From: an uncultured Owenweeksia sp.
GTDB taxonomy: Bacteria; Bacteroidota; Bacteroidia; Flavobacteriales; Schleiferiaceae
Assembly (NCBI GenBank): GCA_937146805.1
Contig: CAKZRR010000021.1
Location: 62,001-126,000, forward strand
Reading direction: 5' to 3'
DNA: 64,000 nucleotides
The notes under the pieces are model-generated. The model did no database searches. It had not been told where the DNA came from and worked only from the letters and a program-made list of their open reading frames with translations. Made by a program: the position numbers and the translations under genes. Shown here one piece after another: positions 45,769-53,962 of this stretch (positions are counted from its first letter, which is position 1; each line of letters starts with the position of its first letter).

Positions 45769-46698
45769 TTATTGGCGTACCAACTTCTTGGTGGCCACCA
45801 CTTCATTATCTGAAGTAAACTGCACCGTATAAGCGCCTTTCACCAAATTCTCAGTATTTACTTTAATCTGATTTTCTTGAACTTCTACGCTGTAGCTGTA
45901 TCGCGAAACTGCTTTTCCTGTAAGGTCAAAAATTTGTACATCCATGTTGGCATAATGAGTTTCAAAAACTGCTGTAAGCTCAGTTGTAACTGGATTAGGA
46001 TAAATTCTAAAATCTACATTATTGTACTCGGCTCGGCTAAAAGTAGCACTGATATCAAAATAAGCACGATTGGTAAACATCATCTTATCATCTGTATACA
46101 CATTTACATCCCACATCCCTTCTGTGGTTCCCGCAGGTATCGTAATATCTGCCGTAAAGGTATTTCCATTTACTACCGAAATATTAGTAATGTCCGTAAT
46201 TACCTCTCCATTTAAGCTCAACCATACTCTTTCAATAATCTGCTGTGCCGAGCGCTTAAAGCTGGCACCCGATACGGAAAAAGTAGCGTTAAAAGTTTTG
46301 GCTGGCTGACTGCCATTTGGTGAAACATAGGCAGCAGGGCGATTAGGTACCCTTACTTCAAACGCCATAGGTTTGGTAAGTGTGCTAGATCCTGATTGCA
46401 CCCATAAATCGTAAAAACCAAGCGTAGCGCTTCCGGGTACAACAAAATTCGCGGCCAACGAAGTGTTACTAACCACATTCAGCATTGAGCTCCCTTGCCC
46501 CAAGTACATAACGGATGAACCTTGCTGCAAATAGGTAAGCACTGAACCTTGTGTAAACGTAGTGTTCTGACCCGAAATGATAATGGGTAAGGTTTGTCCT
46601 TGGTTTCCAGCAGCTGGACTTATACTAGAAATGGACTGTGCAAAAAGCCCAGTGGAAAGCATTAACCCAAAGGCACTTACTAGTAGTTTTTTTGTCAT
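45769..46698 (-). CDS. IPT/TIG-like domain protein with T9SS type A sorting domain
   Basis: A 309-aa secreted protein (signal MTKKLLVSAFGLMLSTGLFAQ). Residues about 22-115 form an IPT/TIG-like Ig domain (SISSISPAAGNQGQTLPIIISGQNTTF ... ATLGFYDLWVQSGSSTL), and a second beta domain follows (FNATFSVSGASF ... EGMWDVNVYTDDKM). The terminal type A sorting domain (FRIYPNPVTTELTAVFE ... VKGAYTVQFTSD ... KKLVRQ) predicts T9SS export. No enzymatic motif; a surface-structural or binding role is likely. Confidence 0.87.
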   Translation of the reverse strand: MTKKLLVSAFGLMLSTGLFAQSISSISPAAGNQGQTLPIIISGQNTTFTQGSVLTYLQQGSSVMYLGQGSSMLNVVSNTSLAANFVVPGSATLGFYDLWVQSGSSTLTKPMAFEVRVPNRPAAYVSPNGSQPAKTFNATFSVSGASFKRSAQQIIERVWLSLNGEVITDITNISVVNGNTFTADITIPAGTTEGMWDVNVYTDDKMMFTNRAYFDISATFSRAEYNNVDFRIYPNPVTTELTAVFETHYANMDVQIFDLTGKAVSRYSYSVEVQENQIKVNTENLVKGAYTVQFTSDNEVVATKKLVRQ

Positions 46699-46787
46699 GA
46701 TCTCGTTTTTTTAATTTTTATGTTTGTGGTCTAAATACTAGACGGTTTTTTTTACAAAATGGTTGGCAGGCCCTCAAAATTAATTTT

Positions 46788-48800
46788 TTAAAGTTTAACA
46801 TAGGCCATTTCCCGAATCATTTCCACCAAGGTAACATCTTGTTTTAAGGACTCAAAATGTAGGTTTTCAAGTTGTTGCTCCGTTAAAAATTCCAAATAAT
46901 TTCTAAGCTGCTCATCGTTTTCATTTAGTAGTATTTCATATTTTTTAGCCTTAAGAATGGCTAAACGATAAGATTGAATACCAGAATGGTTAGGGCTATC
47001 AACTCTAAACACCACTTCATATTTGCGGAGTACAGCATAAGCCTCCTCAATTTGATTTAGGTTAAAGTAGGCTGCCATCAAGTTAAGCGCCCCGTCCAAA
47101 TATTTAGGAGATACCCGCAACGCTTTTTTATAAAACACAAGAGCACTATCCGCTTCCCCTTGAAGGAAGTAAATGTTGGCCATATTGTTGATTACGTGAA
47201 TATTGTTGGGATGTAAGTTATAAGCATTGGTAAACTCCGATTGAGATTTAGGATACTTTTCCAGATTGAGATAAGCCAAACCACTGTAAAAACTCAAAGG
47301 GACAGATACCGCGTCCATTTTATAAAACCTGTTGCCTTCCACTTTGCTGTATTGCCCAAGCAAACCCTTCCAGTCTCCAATGGCACGGGCTTCGTTTATC
47401 TTTCTAACCACCTTCTCTCCTTGCCACCAATTAGCACCAACCCAAATTACCATCCCGCCAAGGACAAGCCCTAAAACAATAGAAATTTTTGAAAAATACC
47501 TGTTGGACGAAACAGCCGGACCGTTGAGAGAAATAAGCAAACCAAATAGGGTGTACAAAACCACTTGATGAAAAATTCTTTCGCGCGGAAAACTAAAAAA
47601 AGCAACAAGTAAATAGGCCAAAACTCCAGAGAGCAACAATCGAATCATCACTCTTTGCTTTTGATCCAAACGGTGATTCGAAACTGCTTTGAGGCCATAA
47701 AACAGGATCAGTATAAAACAACTTAAATAAGCCGCTAATCCCAAAATGCCCGTTTCGGATAAAACCCATAAGTAGTCATTATGAGGTCTTTGAAACTGCA
47801 CCATTCCTTGGCGTGCCCGCCAAATATCAGAACCATAGGCCGGAAACATAATTTTCCAATTGCCCGCTCCAACTCCTCCTAAGTCCTCGTTCCAAATCAT
47901 TCGTAATGTCCCTTTCCAAAGCATTACACGTTCGTCTATGGTAAAGTTTTCTTTATTTTCAGCGTCCAATCCTAGTTCGGAGGTTAGTTCCTGCCCTTTT
48001 CCTTCAAACCTTTCGTTTGCAAAGTAAACCCAGCTAAAAGCCGAGACACCCATCACCAGCAGAGCAACAAACAAACTTCGCCAAACCCGTGGGCTAAAAT
48101 ATTGTATCAGCTTCTCTACTAAAATCCAAATGGGATAACTCAAGATAAAAGCAAAATAGGCCAACCATACGGTGCGAGACTCTAAAACAAAAATCAAAAA
48201 ACTGGCTTGAACAAAAACCACCAGGCTCATCCATCGCCAAATACCTTTTTTACGCCATGCACTAAAAATCACAAACGGCAACGTAAGTACCAATGCCGAT
48301 GCAAAAAGATTACGGTGCCCCAGTGTGGAAATTATCTCATATAACCTGGTTTCATCCATTAAAGCATTAATGGTTAAAAGTTGGTACAACCCGTAACTGC
48401 CAATAATGGCATTTACAAGAACCATAGCTTTGGAAATAACAGCAATCGAGTTATCTGCTTGACTAAGCCGCACCACCACAATCATAAATATAAAAAGGCC
48501 AGCATCTCGCAATAAAACCACCCAACCCTCGCTTGGAGTATTAGCATTAAAAAGGCTCAAAGCCTCTAACGCTATAAAAACCAAAAACGGCCACGTATAT
48601 TTAAAAAGAGAAAGACTTTTTGATTTAAACATCAACTGCCCACCTGCCAATAAAACCAACCAAACGCCCAAATAGGTATATCTTGGAGCTAGTACAGGGT
48701 CTAAAGTAGTGGTAGATAAAACCAGCGGCAAGACCACCAAACCTAATATCAATACGTATTGCGGTATTGCAGTCAATCGTTGTTTGGTGAGTTGAAGCAT
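46788..48800 (-). CDS. O-antigen ligase/polymerase-like (Wzy_C) membrane protein with TPR tail
   Basis: About 670 aa. About ten membrane helices include the Wzy_C/WaaL-type core with a large loop (LGHRNLFASALVLTLPFVIF ... ERVMLWKGTLRMIWNEDLGGVGAGNWKI ... FQRPHNDYLWVLSETGILG). HN(D)YL and the conserved Arg residues are features of O-antigen ligase-like proteins, which join or polymerise lipid-linked glycans in the periplasm; in Bacteroidota some act in protein O-glycosylation. C-terminal TPRs follow (YNLHPNNIHVINNMANIYFLQGEADSALVFYKKALRVSP). ATG 48800 is preferred over the ORF-track start 48965. Confidence 0.87.
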   Translation of the reverse strand: MLQLTKQRLTAIPQYVLILGLVVLPLVLSTTTLDPVLAPRYTYLGVWLVLLAGGQLMFKSKSLSLFKYTWPFLVFIALEALSLFNANTPSEGWVVLLRDAGLFIFMIVVVRLSQADNSIAVISKAMVLVNAIIGSYGLYQLLTINALMDETRLYEIISTLGHRNLFASALVLTLPFVIFSAWRKKGIWRWMSLVVFVQASFLIFVLESRTVWLAYFAFILSYPIWILVEKLIQYFSPRVWRSLFVALLVMGVSAFSWVYFANERFEGKGQELTSELGLDAENKENFTIDERVMLWKGTLRMIWNEDLGGVGAGNWKIMFPAYGSDIWRARQGMVQFQRPHNDYLWVLSETGILGLAAYLSCFILILFYGLKAVSNHRLDQKQRVMIRLLLSGVLAYLLVAFFSFPRERIFHQVVLYTLFGLLISLNGPAVSSNRYFSKISIVLGLVLGGMVIWVGANWWQGEKVVRKINEARAIGDWKGLLGQYSKVEGNRFYKMDAVSVPLSFYSGLAYLNLEKYPKSQSEFTNAYNLHPNNIHVINNMANIYFLQGEADSALVFYKKALRVSPKYLDGALNLMAAYFNLNQIEEAYAVLRKYEVVFRVDSPNHSGIQSYRLAILKAKKYEILLNENDEQLRNYLEFLTEQQLENLHFESLKQDVTLVEMIREMAYVKL

Positions 48801-49021
48801 TTCTACAAATATGAAGTATTTTAGGAAACTTGCTAAGTGTAAAAATGCAAGCAGCCTTAAGAGATTTTTATACCGACCTCCATTAACTAAAAACAAAACA
48901 TCTTTTTTGGCACTTCTGCCTCTTCCAGCATTCTGATTCTTTATCCCTACATTTACAATTGCCATTTAAAATATGCACAGTTGTTACCTAAACCTAGTAT
49001 TATACAAACCAAACTATTGTT

Positions 49022-49717
49022 ATGAAACATTTACTAATCCTCCTTACCCTACTTATACCGCTCTTTGGAAAAGCTCAAAACCATACTTCTTCAAATAAAA
49101 GTAAGTTTTCGGTTGGAGCTAATTTTTCACCCAACTATAGTAATTACCACATGAGTGAGCCTGATTCTAAAGATTTTAACGGTATTGATTGGAACGCTGC
49201 CTTTGGCTTTAACACGGGCATGAGCGCCCGGTTTACCTTACTAAAAAAATGGGAAATTGAAATTGGAATTCAATACTCAAGGCAAGCTTGGGGCTTTAAA
49301 AATTTAGACATCGTAACGGAAACTATAGAAACTATTGGAACAGGTAACGTTCAATATCGTTTTAACTACATAGAAGCACCCTTGCGGGTTAATTATCACT
49401 TTATTGATAAAAAAATATTTTGTTATGTAACAGCAGGAGCCTCCTTTAACCAGTTTTTAGATGCTAAAACTAAAGTCTGGAATAATTACTACAGCGGGGA
49501 AGAAGAGGTTGTAAAAGAAGACCTTGAAACTATAGGTTATAACAAATCGGTTGTTGCGTTACTTGGTGGGTTTGGTGTTGGTTACCATTTTAACAATAAG
49601 TTGAGCCTACGATTTGAACCGCTATTTAGATACTCACTAACCCCATTACTTGATGGACCTATTGAGCGACACAACTACTCAATCGGTGGCCAGTTTGGGT
49701 TAAATTTTCAGGTTTAA
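49022..49717 (+). CDS. outer membrane beta-barrel protein (PorT/OmpA-barrel-like)
   Basis: A 231-aa protein with signal peptide MKHLLILLTLLIPLFGKAQ and a predicted eight-strand barrel (KFSVGANFSPNYSNY; EIEIGIQYSRQAWGF; YRFNYIEAPLRVNYHF; FCYVTAGASFNQFL; ALLGGFGVGYHFNNKLSLRFEPLFRYSLTPLL; IGGQFGLNFQV). This matches the small barrel family common in Bacteroidota (outer membrane beta-barrel domain, PorT-like). The ligand or role is unknown. It begins a codirectional block of four small genes. Confidence 0.82.
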   Translation: MKHLLILLTLLIPLFGKAQNHTSSNKSKFSVGANFSPNYSNYHMSEPDSKDFNGIDWNAAFGFNTGMSARFTLLKKWEIEIGIQYSRQAWGFKNLDIVTETIETIGTGNVQYRFNYIEAPLRVNYHFIDKKIFCYVTAGASFNQFLDAKTKVWNNYYSGEEEVVKEDLETIGYNKSVVALLGGFGVGYHFNNKLSLRFEPLFRYSLTPLLDGPIERHNYSIGGQFGLNFQV

Positions 49718-49767
49718 TACTTTGATATAGTGATCAACAATAGGCCTATTCAAAACTTGACAGCTTT

Positions 49768-50388
49768 ATGAAATACATTAAAATAGTATTCATCCTTATT
49801 ATAATTTCAGCTTGCGGAAAAAAAATTATCGATTTTGATATCAACGTTAAGCTAGAAGATTATTATACCCAACAACCTCTTGAGGGGCATGTGGTTGTTT
49901 TTGGATACTGCAATGGCGCTGGACTTGTTAGTGGTAGACCTCCATGTGATTCGATAGATTTTAAAACCACCAATAAAAAAGGAATGGCTAGGTATACCGG
50001 AACTTATCCGTTTAAATATGGCAGGGGTCATGAATTTTTTACGCTTAAAAAAAATGGATACCCAAGAACCACAAATCGAAGACCTGAATCCAGTAATTCT
50101 ACAAACATTATGCGCATAAAGCCAATAATGGCAACCGAATTGCATTTAACTTCTGTTATTCCAATCGATTCGGTAGCACTTATTGTCTACGTAGCAGGAT
50201 ATAGAATGGATACGGCAGTTTTTTCAAGTTTCCAGGATTCGCTAACCATTAACATCCCGAATATTCCCGATGAGATGAATGGATTAATCATTGAGCGTTA
50301 TCAAAGTAATACCTACATAGGTAGTATCAACTTTGATTACACACCAACCTATACTGGAAACAATATTTTACATTTTGAAATCTATTAA
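49768..50388 (+). CDS. lipoprotein of unknown function
   Basis: A 206-aa lipoprotein (IVFILIIISACGKKI, lipobox SAC). The body looks like two small beta-sandwich domains; the first (VKLEDYYTQQPLEGHVVVFGY .. TNKKGMARYTGTYPFKYG) resembles a carboxypeptidase-regulatory/SpaA-like fold. It is 50 nt downstream of the barrel gene and may work with it. No homolog is recognised by eye. Confidence 0.65.
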   Translation: MKYIKIVFILIIISACGKKIIDFDINVKLEDYYTQQPLEGHVVVFGYCNGAGLVSGRPPCDSIDFKTTNKKGMARYTGTYPFKYGRGHEFFTLKKNGYPRTTNRRPESSNSTNIMRIKPIMATELHLTSVIPIDSVALIVYVAGYRMDTAVFSSFQDSLTINIPNIPDEMNGLIIERYQSNTYIGSINFDYTPTYTGNNILHFEIY

Positions 50389-50471
50389 AAGAACAACTAA
50401 AACCCAAACGTACAAAAGGGAATATCACCATAGTACCGCTAAATGCATAGTGGTAAGCTAAAACCTGCTTT

Positions 50472-50927
50472 TTGAAAAATTATATACTCGCATTCATATT
50501 ACTCCTTTTAAATCAGAGCCTAAAGGCTCAGCATTTTGGAGTAGAAGTAAATATCTACCAAGACAGTGCCTACTTAAACATTAGTAATTTCAAAATAGTG
50601 GATATTAAAGAGTTTAAGAGAGATAAAAAATACAAAGGAATTTCAAGAAATTGGACTCATTTGATAGAGTTTGAATTTCAATCCAAAACCTATCAAATCC
50701 CTATAGACCAAAATGTTCATACTATTACCGTCATTGACAACAAGCAGTCAGAGGGTTTTTGTAATCGATTGACTTATTGGACTTCGTTTGATTCAGTTAG
50801 AGTAAGTGAACATGGAAATGGCTGCACTCACATGAATGACGTTATTATAAATGACCAGAAAAAGCCTAGCCCCAGCATTGTTTTTCACGGAATACGTGTT
50901 ATTCCATTTAACTATAAGGACAAGTGA
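50472..50927 (+). CDS. secreted protein of unknown function (TTG start)
   Basis: A 151-aa protein with a signal peptide (MKNYILAFILLLLNQSLKAQ) starting at TTG 50472. The mature part is beta-rich, with two Cys (EGFCNRLTYW, GNGCTHMND) that could form a disulphide. Its stop overlaps the next start (GTGA), so the two are translationally coupled. Not recognised. Confidence 0.6.
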   Translation: MKNYILAFILLLLNQSLKAQHFGVEVNIYQDSAYLNISNFKIVDIKEFKRDKKYKGISRNWTHLIEFEFQSKTYQIPIDQNVHTITVIDNKQSEGFCNRLTYWTSFDSVRVSEHGNGCTHMNDVIINDQKKPSPSIVFHGIRVIPFNYKDK

Positions 50928-51370
50928 CAGCACTCAACAAAGGAATACTCTTCGAAGAAAGCAATGAATTTCTCAAGTGGGGAGAACCTCTTCGTGAAAT
51001 TTCGAAAAGACTTGGCATTTATGGCCACAATAAGAGCGGCCGAACCTTATTTGAATGGGGAAAAAGAACAATTTTGGGTGGCCTCGAAGTGGAATTAACC
51101 TCTACATTTCGCAACTTTACTTTCTTTCCTTGGAATAGAAAATTCAACGAGGTAAATTCATGGACAATCGGAGATAAACATGCTGAAAAAGAATATGAGC
51201 GTATTTCAACACATCTTGTTTCTAAATACGGTGAACCCTCTACCTCTAAAACTCCACCACTACCTGATGACCAAATTTTGGAATGGGAACTTGATAAGTT
51301 TACAATCTCACTAGTTCTGTTTGATCAGCACTGCTACAAACTACTACTTACGATTAAAGAAAGAGAATAA
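50924..51370 (+). CDS. hypothetical cytosolic protein (148 aa), coupled to the secreted neighbour
   Basis: GTG start overlapping the upstream stop by 4 nt. No signal peptide or membrane helix. Mixed alpha/beta content with aromatic residues (TFRNFTFFPWNRKFNEVNSW) and a segment HLVSKYGEPSTSKTPPLPDDQILEWELDKF. A secreted-plus-cytosolic pair recalls effector/immunity layouts, but no toxin motif is seen. Not recognised. Confidence 0.6.
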   Translation: MTALNKGILFEESNEFLKWGEPLREISKRLGIYGHNKSGRTLFEWGKRTILGGLEVELTSTFRNFTFFPWNRKFNEVNSWTIGDKHAEKEYERISTHLVSKYGEPSTSKTPPLPDDQILEWELDKFTISLVLFDQHCYKLLLTIKERE

Positions 51371-51392
51371 AACGGATAACAAATCCAACACC

Positions 51393-51779
51393 CTACTCCA
51401 CCACGGCTGCTCCCGCTTCCATCCAACCGTTAATACCGCCTAGCAAGTTGTGTACATTGGTAAAACCTGCAGCTTGCATTTTGGCTACAGCCTTGGCACT
51501 ACGGCCGCCTACACGGCAATACACTACGTACTCTTTGTCTTTGTCCAAGCCTTCTAGTTGATTGGCAAAGTCGTTATCGTAAAAATTTAGGTTTTGAGCT
51601 TTCGCCAGATGGCCTTCGGCATACTCTTCTGGAGTACGTACATCTACTATTAGCAGCTCACTGTTATCCATTATCATTTGCTCAGCGGTAGCAGCATTAA
51701 TATCATTAATGGTTACAGGTGCTTCTTTACAAGCCTGAAACAAGCCTGCTAACGCTAGTATAGTTATTAATTTTTTCAT
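51393..51779 (-). CDS. rhodanese-like domain lipoprotein
   Basis: A 128-aa protein with a lipoprotein signal (MKKLITILALAGLFQACKE, lipobox QAC) and a single rhodanese domain (LLIVDVRTPEEYAEGHLAKAQNLNF). Active-site loop YCRVGGRSAKAVAKM with catalytic Cys. It is likely to transfer sulfane sulfur or carry persulfide in the periplasm. Last gene of a reverse-strand series, 5 nt after a second rhodanese. Confidence 0.88.
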   Translation of the reverse strand: MKKLITILALAGLFQACKEAPVTINDINAATAEQMIMDNSELLIVDVRTPEEYAEGHLAKAQNLNFYDNDFANQLEGLDKDKEYVVYCRVGGRSAKAVAKMQAAGFTNVHNLLGGINGWMEAGAAVVE

Positions 51780-51784
51780 GGTTT

Positions 51785-52075
51785 TTACATTAAATGAGCT
51801 TGCACATCGGCATAACCTCCGCCATTGGTAATATTGGTAAAACCGTGTTGGTTTAAAAACTGCATTACATTTCCGCTACGGGCACCCGATCTACAAAAAA
51901 CTACAATCTCGCCTTCCATTTTTTTAAATTCCTCCAGGCGGCTCATAATTTCTCCCATCGGAATATTGGTAGCGCCTTTTACACTTACTTCTGCCACCTC
52001 GTAAGGCTCACGTACATCAATAAGGTGGTTATTGGGGTTATTTATAATTTCGTTTAGTGTGCTCATGCGGTTCAT
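51785..52075 (-). CDS. rhodanese-like domain protein (GlpE-like)
   Basis: A 96-aa single-domain rhodanese without signal peptide. Substrate loop FCRSGARSGNVMQFL with catalytic Cys, and the front motif HLIDVREPYEVAEVSVKGATNIP. It is a cytosolic thiosulfate sulfurtransferase-like protein. Met4 (about 52066, MSTLNEI) is an alternative start. It is 28 nt after the M61 peptidase gene and 5 nt before the periplasmic rhodanese, so sulfur transfer in two compartments may be coordinated. Confidence 0.88.
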   Translation of the reverse strand: MNRMSTLNEIINNPNNHLIDVREPYEVAEVSVKGATNIPMGEIMSRLEEFKKMEGEIVVFCRSGARSGNVMQFLNQHGFTNITNGGGYADVQAHLM

Positions 52076-52103
52076 TTTTAGGGTGGCTAATTTACAAATT
52101 CAC

Positions 52104-53951
52104 CTATTGGTTAATCCAACTTTTTCGCAATTTTAACTGGGCATCACTTACGTTGGACATAGGCACCAATCTATGCGAATCGCTAAAGGTTACCATACGC
52201 GCTTTGGCTTTCAAATCTATTTCTTTAAAACCATCCCCCTTAGGTCTGGCTACGCGTACCACTACTTTATCGCCCACATTAGTGGTATTTACATAATTGG
52301 TAATTACTTCGTTAATGGTCATTAAATCAATCGGCTCGCCATTAAACTCTACAATTTCATCACCCTCTTTCCAGCCTAGTTCTTCCCCAAAAGAATCGTC
52401 TTCGCCTAGGCTTTCAATTCTAATACGACTGGTTTCAAAATTATAACCCAAGGCGGCATCTCCAAAGGATACTTCCTGCGATTCGAAAATAGGATCGTAC
52501 TGAATACCTACTGTTTCAAATAGTTCCTTTAAGGGAAAAGGTTCGGCTCCCTCGTAATGGCGGGCAAAAAATTCGCGCATTTCGGGGTATGTTTTTTCGG
52601 TGATAATATCAAACAAATCAGCATCCACAAAAAAGGTGTCAACTCCATACGATTCGCCCAGCTCGGTTAATAAATCTACCAAACCGTAACTTCCGTTAGA
52701 GAGGTTGAGCAGTTTTAAATCCAAGGCTAATCCTGATAAGGCGCCCTTTTTATAAAAGTTGTGGTATTCATCTTTGTAAAAACTTAAGGTGTATTTACTG
52801 GCTTGCGTTAAAGGCACATTTTGGTTAAAGCCATCATTAGAATGCATGTTTTCGGTAAGCACTTCTAAATACTTACTTAGGGGATAAATGCCGTCTCTAA
52901 TTTGCACCAAGTGCGAGTTGTATTCCGTAATTCCCTCGTACAACCATAAATGCTCCGACATTTCGGGATTAATAAAATCGAAATTCGCAATCATTTGCGA
53001 GTGAATATTCAAAGGGGTTACAATGTGAAAAAACTCATGCGAAGTAATATCACGCACGCCATCGTAAAACTCGTCTCCATCAAACTCGGGCATATACAAC
53101 ACCGTAGAGGTGTGATGCTCTAAAGCACCGTAGCTACTGCCCACCAAATCTAAAGGCACACAGTAAATAAGCACGGCATATTTTTCTACAGGTAGGGTTC
53201 CTCCCAAATGGGTAGAAGCAGCATTTAGCACAGCCGCAATTCGATCCATGCAGTTTTTGGCATTTACCTTTTTGCTTGGGCTGTACACCGAAACCAATAT
53301 TTCGGCACCACCAACATGATGGGTAGCCGTATCCGGCTCGCAATACATTATCGGACTATCGTGCAACTCAAAATAATTACTGGCTGTAAAAAAATCGCTG
53401 GTATCACCAGCTATTACAGGCAAAGCAGTACTGGCGTAAAAACCCTTGGGCTTACTAATTTCTAAGTGAAAAGGTTTGTCTCTTAAGGTATTGATATAAC
53501 CAATTACCCCAAAGTTGTTCAGCACAAAAACATCCGAATCAAAGCCTGTACCTGCTGGTTCAAAAATTCCGGTTGGTCTCGAAAAATCAAAAGTATCATC
53601 TACCTTATAACTTATTTTATAAATCTTTTTGGCGTTGTAAATAGCCCACCTATTGCTGTCTAATCGGCTTACAGCTAAGGCTTCGCCCTTAAAATCTACC
53701 ACTTTAAATTCGCTTACAAAGCGGCCGTAGTCATGTACATCATAAGTGCCGGGTACAATCCGCGGCATATGAAACTCCACCGTATCCTTATCGCCAATTG
53801 GCGGAACAATTTCAACTTGAAGTTGATCGTTTTGGAGCTGATTTAAATTGATGTATACCTGGTAGTTTTCAGGAACTTGATAAGGATCAAAAGAGGCATT
53901 AGCCGAAAGGCTTAACAAGGCCAATAAAACGACAACAAATTTTTGGTGCAT
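52104..53951 (-). CDS. M61 family metallopeptidase with PDZ domain
   Basis: A 615-aa secreted protein (signal MHQKFVVVLLALLSLSANA). The N-terminal M61 beta-domain is followed by a zinc site HEFFHIVTPLNIH (HExxH) and the downstream Glu region LWLYEGITEYNSH. A PDZ domain closes the protein (WKEGDEIVEFNGEPIDLMTINEVITN). M61 enzymes are aminopeptidases with preference for Gly/Ala residues. It lies 11 nt downstream of the FtsX permease gene and may be in its operon, as a periplasmic processing enzyme. Confidence 0.92.
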   Translation of the reverse strand: MHQKFVVVLLALLSLSANASFDPYQVPENYQVYINLNQLQNDQLQVEIVPPIGDKDTVEFHMPRIVPGTYDVHDYGRFVSEFKVVDFKGEALAVSRLDSNRWAIYNAKKIYKISYKVDDTFDFSRPTGIFEPAGTGFDSDVFVLNNFGVIGYINTLRDKPFHLEISKPKGFYASTALPVIAGDTSDFFTASNYFELHDSPIMYCEPDTATHHVGGAEILVSVYSPSKKVNAKNCMDRIAAVLNAASTHLGGTLPVEKYAVLIYCVPLDLVGSSYGALEHHTSTVLYMPEFDGDEFYDGVRDITSHEFFHIVTPLNIHSQMIANFDFINPEMSEHLWLYEGITEYNSHLVQIRDGIYPLSKYLEVLTENMHSNDGFNQNVPLTQASKYTLSFYKDEYHNFYKKGALSGLALDLKLLNLSNGSYGLVDLLTELGESYGVDTFFVDADLFDIITEKTYPEMREFFARHYEGAEPFPLKELFETVGIQYDPIFESQEVSFGDAALGYNFETSRIRIESLGEDDSFGEELGWKEGDEIVEFNGEPIDLMTINEVITNYVNTTNVGDKVVVRVARPKGDGFKEIDLKAKARMVTFSDSHRLVPMSNVSDAQLKLRKSWINQ

Positions 53952-53962
53952 GTGTTTGTTTA

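Noticed and set aside
48801-48965. N-terminal extension of the O-antigen ligase-like ORF to 48965
   Set aside because: The extension is Arg/Gly/Lys-rich and unlike this family; MLQLTKQRL at 48800 leads directly to the first membrane helix, and a near promoter core precedes it.
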